From Muribaculaceae bacterium (GTDB lineage: Bacteria > Bacteroidota > Bacteroidia > Bacteroidales > Muribaculaceae), in NCBI GenBank assembly GCA_016302215.1, contig JAEDNZ010000087.1:1-7965 (forward strand): a stretch of DNA of 7,965 nucleotides. The letters run 5' to 3'. A program made the position numbers and the translations under genes. Positions 7,356 to 7,965 of this stretch are shown one piece after another. How positions within the stretch are numbered: the stretch's first letter is position 1; the number at the start of each line of letters is the position of its first letter. The notes below the pieces were generated by a model. It had not been told where the DNA came from. It saw only the letters and a program-made list of their open reading frames with translations, and did not search any database.

Positions 7356-7947
7356 AAAGCACCGGGTTGGTGTCGGCATCGTTGTACATCTTCATCTGCC
7401 GATATACCTTCATATATTTACGGCCGGCGGCGATGTCATCGAGGAGGGTGTCAATGGCGGCGATGAGGTCGGCGCGCTGCTCGGTGAGGACGCCGAGCTT
7501 TGCGGCGCATCGCTGACGATGAGCATCCGGAGCATCGGCTCGCTCGGCCTCAATCTGCATATGGTAAATCTTGAGAGCGAGGATGGAGAGGCGGTCAAAG
7601 GCCCACGCGGGGCTTTCGGTGTTGATGGTGGCATCGGCCGCCGGCGTGACGCCGGCATATTTGTCGCGGAAGTAGCTGTCAATCATCTCCACCATGTCAG
7701 TGCGCTCTTGGTTAGAGCGGTCAATGCGGCGCTTGATGGCGAGGGCGGCGACAGGGTCAATCTGCGGCTCGCGTATGATGTCCTCAAGATGCCACTGCAC
7801 GGCGTCAATGAGACACTTGGCATATAGCGTATGCTCAAAGGCATCGGCATCGTAGGGGTTGACAAAAGAGGCATCGACATCGTCGGCTATGTGATAGTCG
7901 GCGACGGCGCGCTCGAATACTCGGTAGCTTTGTTGGGTGAGTGTCAT
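7336..7947 (-). CDS. DUF4254 family protein, function unknown
   Basis: A 203-residue soluble protein with no signal peptide or membrane segment, probably largely helical. I recognise it as DUF4254, a family of unknown function found mainly in Bacteroidetes, from DYHIADDVDASFVNPYD (17-33), VQWHLEDIIREPQIDP (50-65), KRRIDRSNQERTDMVE (72-87), the ATINTESPAWAFDRLSILAL block (106-125) and the C-terminal KYMKVYRQMKMYND. The many charged and aromatic residues in these blocks look like those of an enzyme or binding protein rather than a spacer, but no catalytic motif is clear to me. Its end overlaps the next gene, a family 9 glycosyltransferase, by at least 20 bases, so the two are almost certainly co-translated; a role in glycan assembly is inferred from that context alone. 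ATG 7947 is the first start that fits; only 18 bases remain upstream. Confidence 0.88.
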   Translation of the reverse strand: MTLTQQSYRVFERAVADYHIADDVDASFVNPYDADAFEHTLYAKCLIDAVQWHLEDIIREPQIDPVAALAIKRRIDRSNQERTDMVEMIDSYFRDKYAGVTPAADATINTESPAWAFDRLSILALKIYHMQIEAERADAPDAHRQRCAAKLGVLTEQRADLIAAIDTLLDDIAAGRKYMKVYRQMKMYNDADTNPVLYAKKQS

Positions 7948-7965
7948 GTGGAGATGGTGGTGGGG

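Noticed and set aside
6900..7827. Two long overlapping plus-strand frames opposite GT9 and DUF4254
   Set aside because: Both genes on the minus strand have strong family motifs over the same bases; the plus frames are low-complexity Gly, Ala, Asp and Val translations.
1..7965. Mobile element, CRISPR array, tRNA or defence system
   Set aside because: No transposase, integrase, regularly spaced repeats, cloverleaf or toxin-antitoxin-like pair was seen; every stretch over 300 bases is covered by a conserved housekeeping or glycan gene.

Overview
The window reads as an ordinary, densely packed chromosomal segment from a Bacteroidales bacterium with fairly high GC for that order. A gut Muribaculaceae-type genome is my best guess, but it is an inference. 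The evidence is a SecD and SecF fused in one chain, a DUF4254 protein next to a family 9 glycosyltransferase, a RuvB of the Bacteroidetes type, no clear Shine-Dalgarno sequences, and a TAnnTTTG promoter -7 box upstream of secDF. Every convincing gene lies on the minus strand, so transcription runs from the high coordinates to the low ones.

Layout in transcription order: DUF4254 protein (7947-7336), family 9 glycosyltransferase (7355-6189), ruvB (6192-5158), a 14-helix polysaccharide flippase of the MATE/MOP superfamily (5121-3631), and a family 4 glycosyltransferase (3634-2408). These five form one compact run. DUF4254 and GT9 overlap by about 20 bases, GT9 and ruvB share GTGA, a 36-base gap separates ruvB from the flippase, and the flippase and GT4 share ATGA. 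A hairpin plus T-runs follows the last gene (2360-2392). After an AT-rich spacer holding a probable promoter, secDF (2210-1) begins and runs off the low-coordinate edge inside its SecF half.

Functionally, the two glycosyltransferases and the flippase point to building and exporting a surface glycan or lipid-linked saccharide, with DUF4254 as a likely but unproven partner. ruvB, the Holliday-junction branch-migration motor, is a housekeeping gene embedded in this cluster without ruvA or ruvC in view. SecDF helps the Sec translocon move proteins across the inner membrane.

I found no mobile element, CRISPR array, tRNA or rRNA, and no broken gene. I do not see a new defence or mobile system here. 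The most interesting points are DUF4254 coupled to GT9, with an A-run heptamer right at the overlap, the wiring of ruvB into an envelope operon, and a two-sided promoter-like palindrome upstream of secDF.
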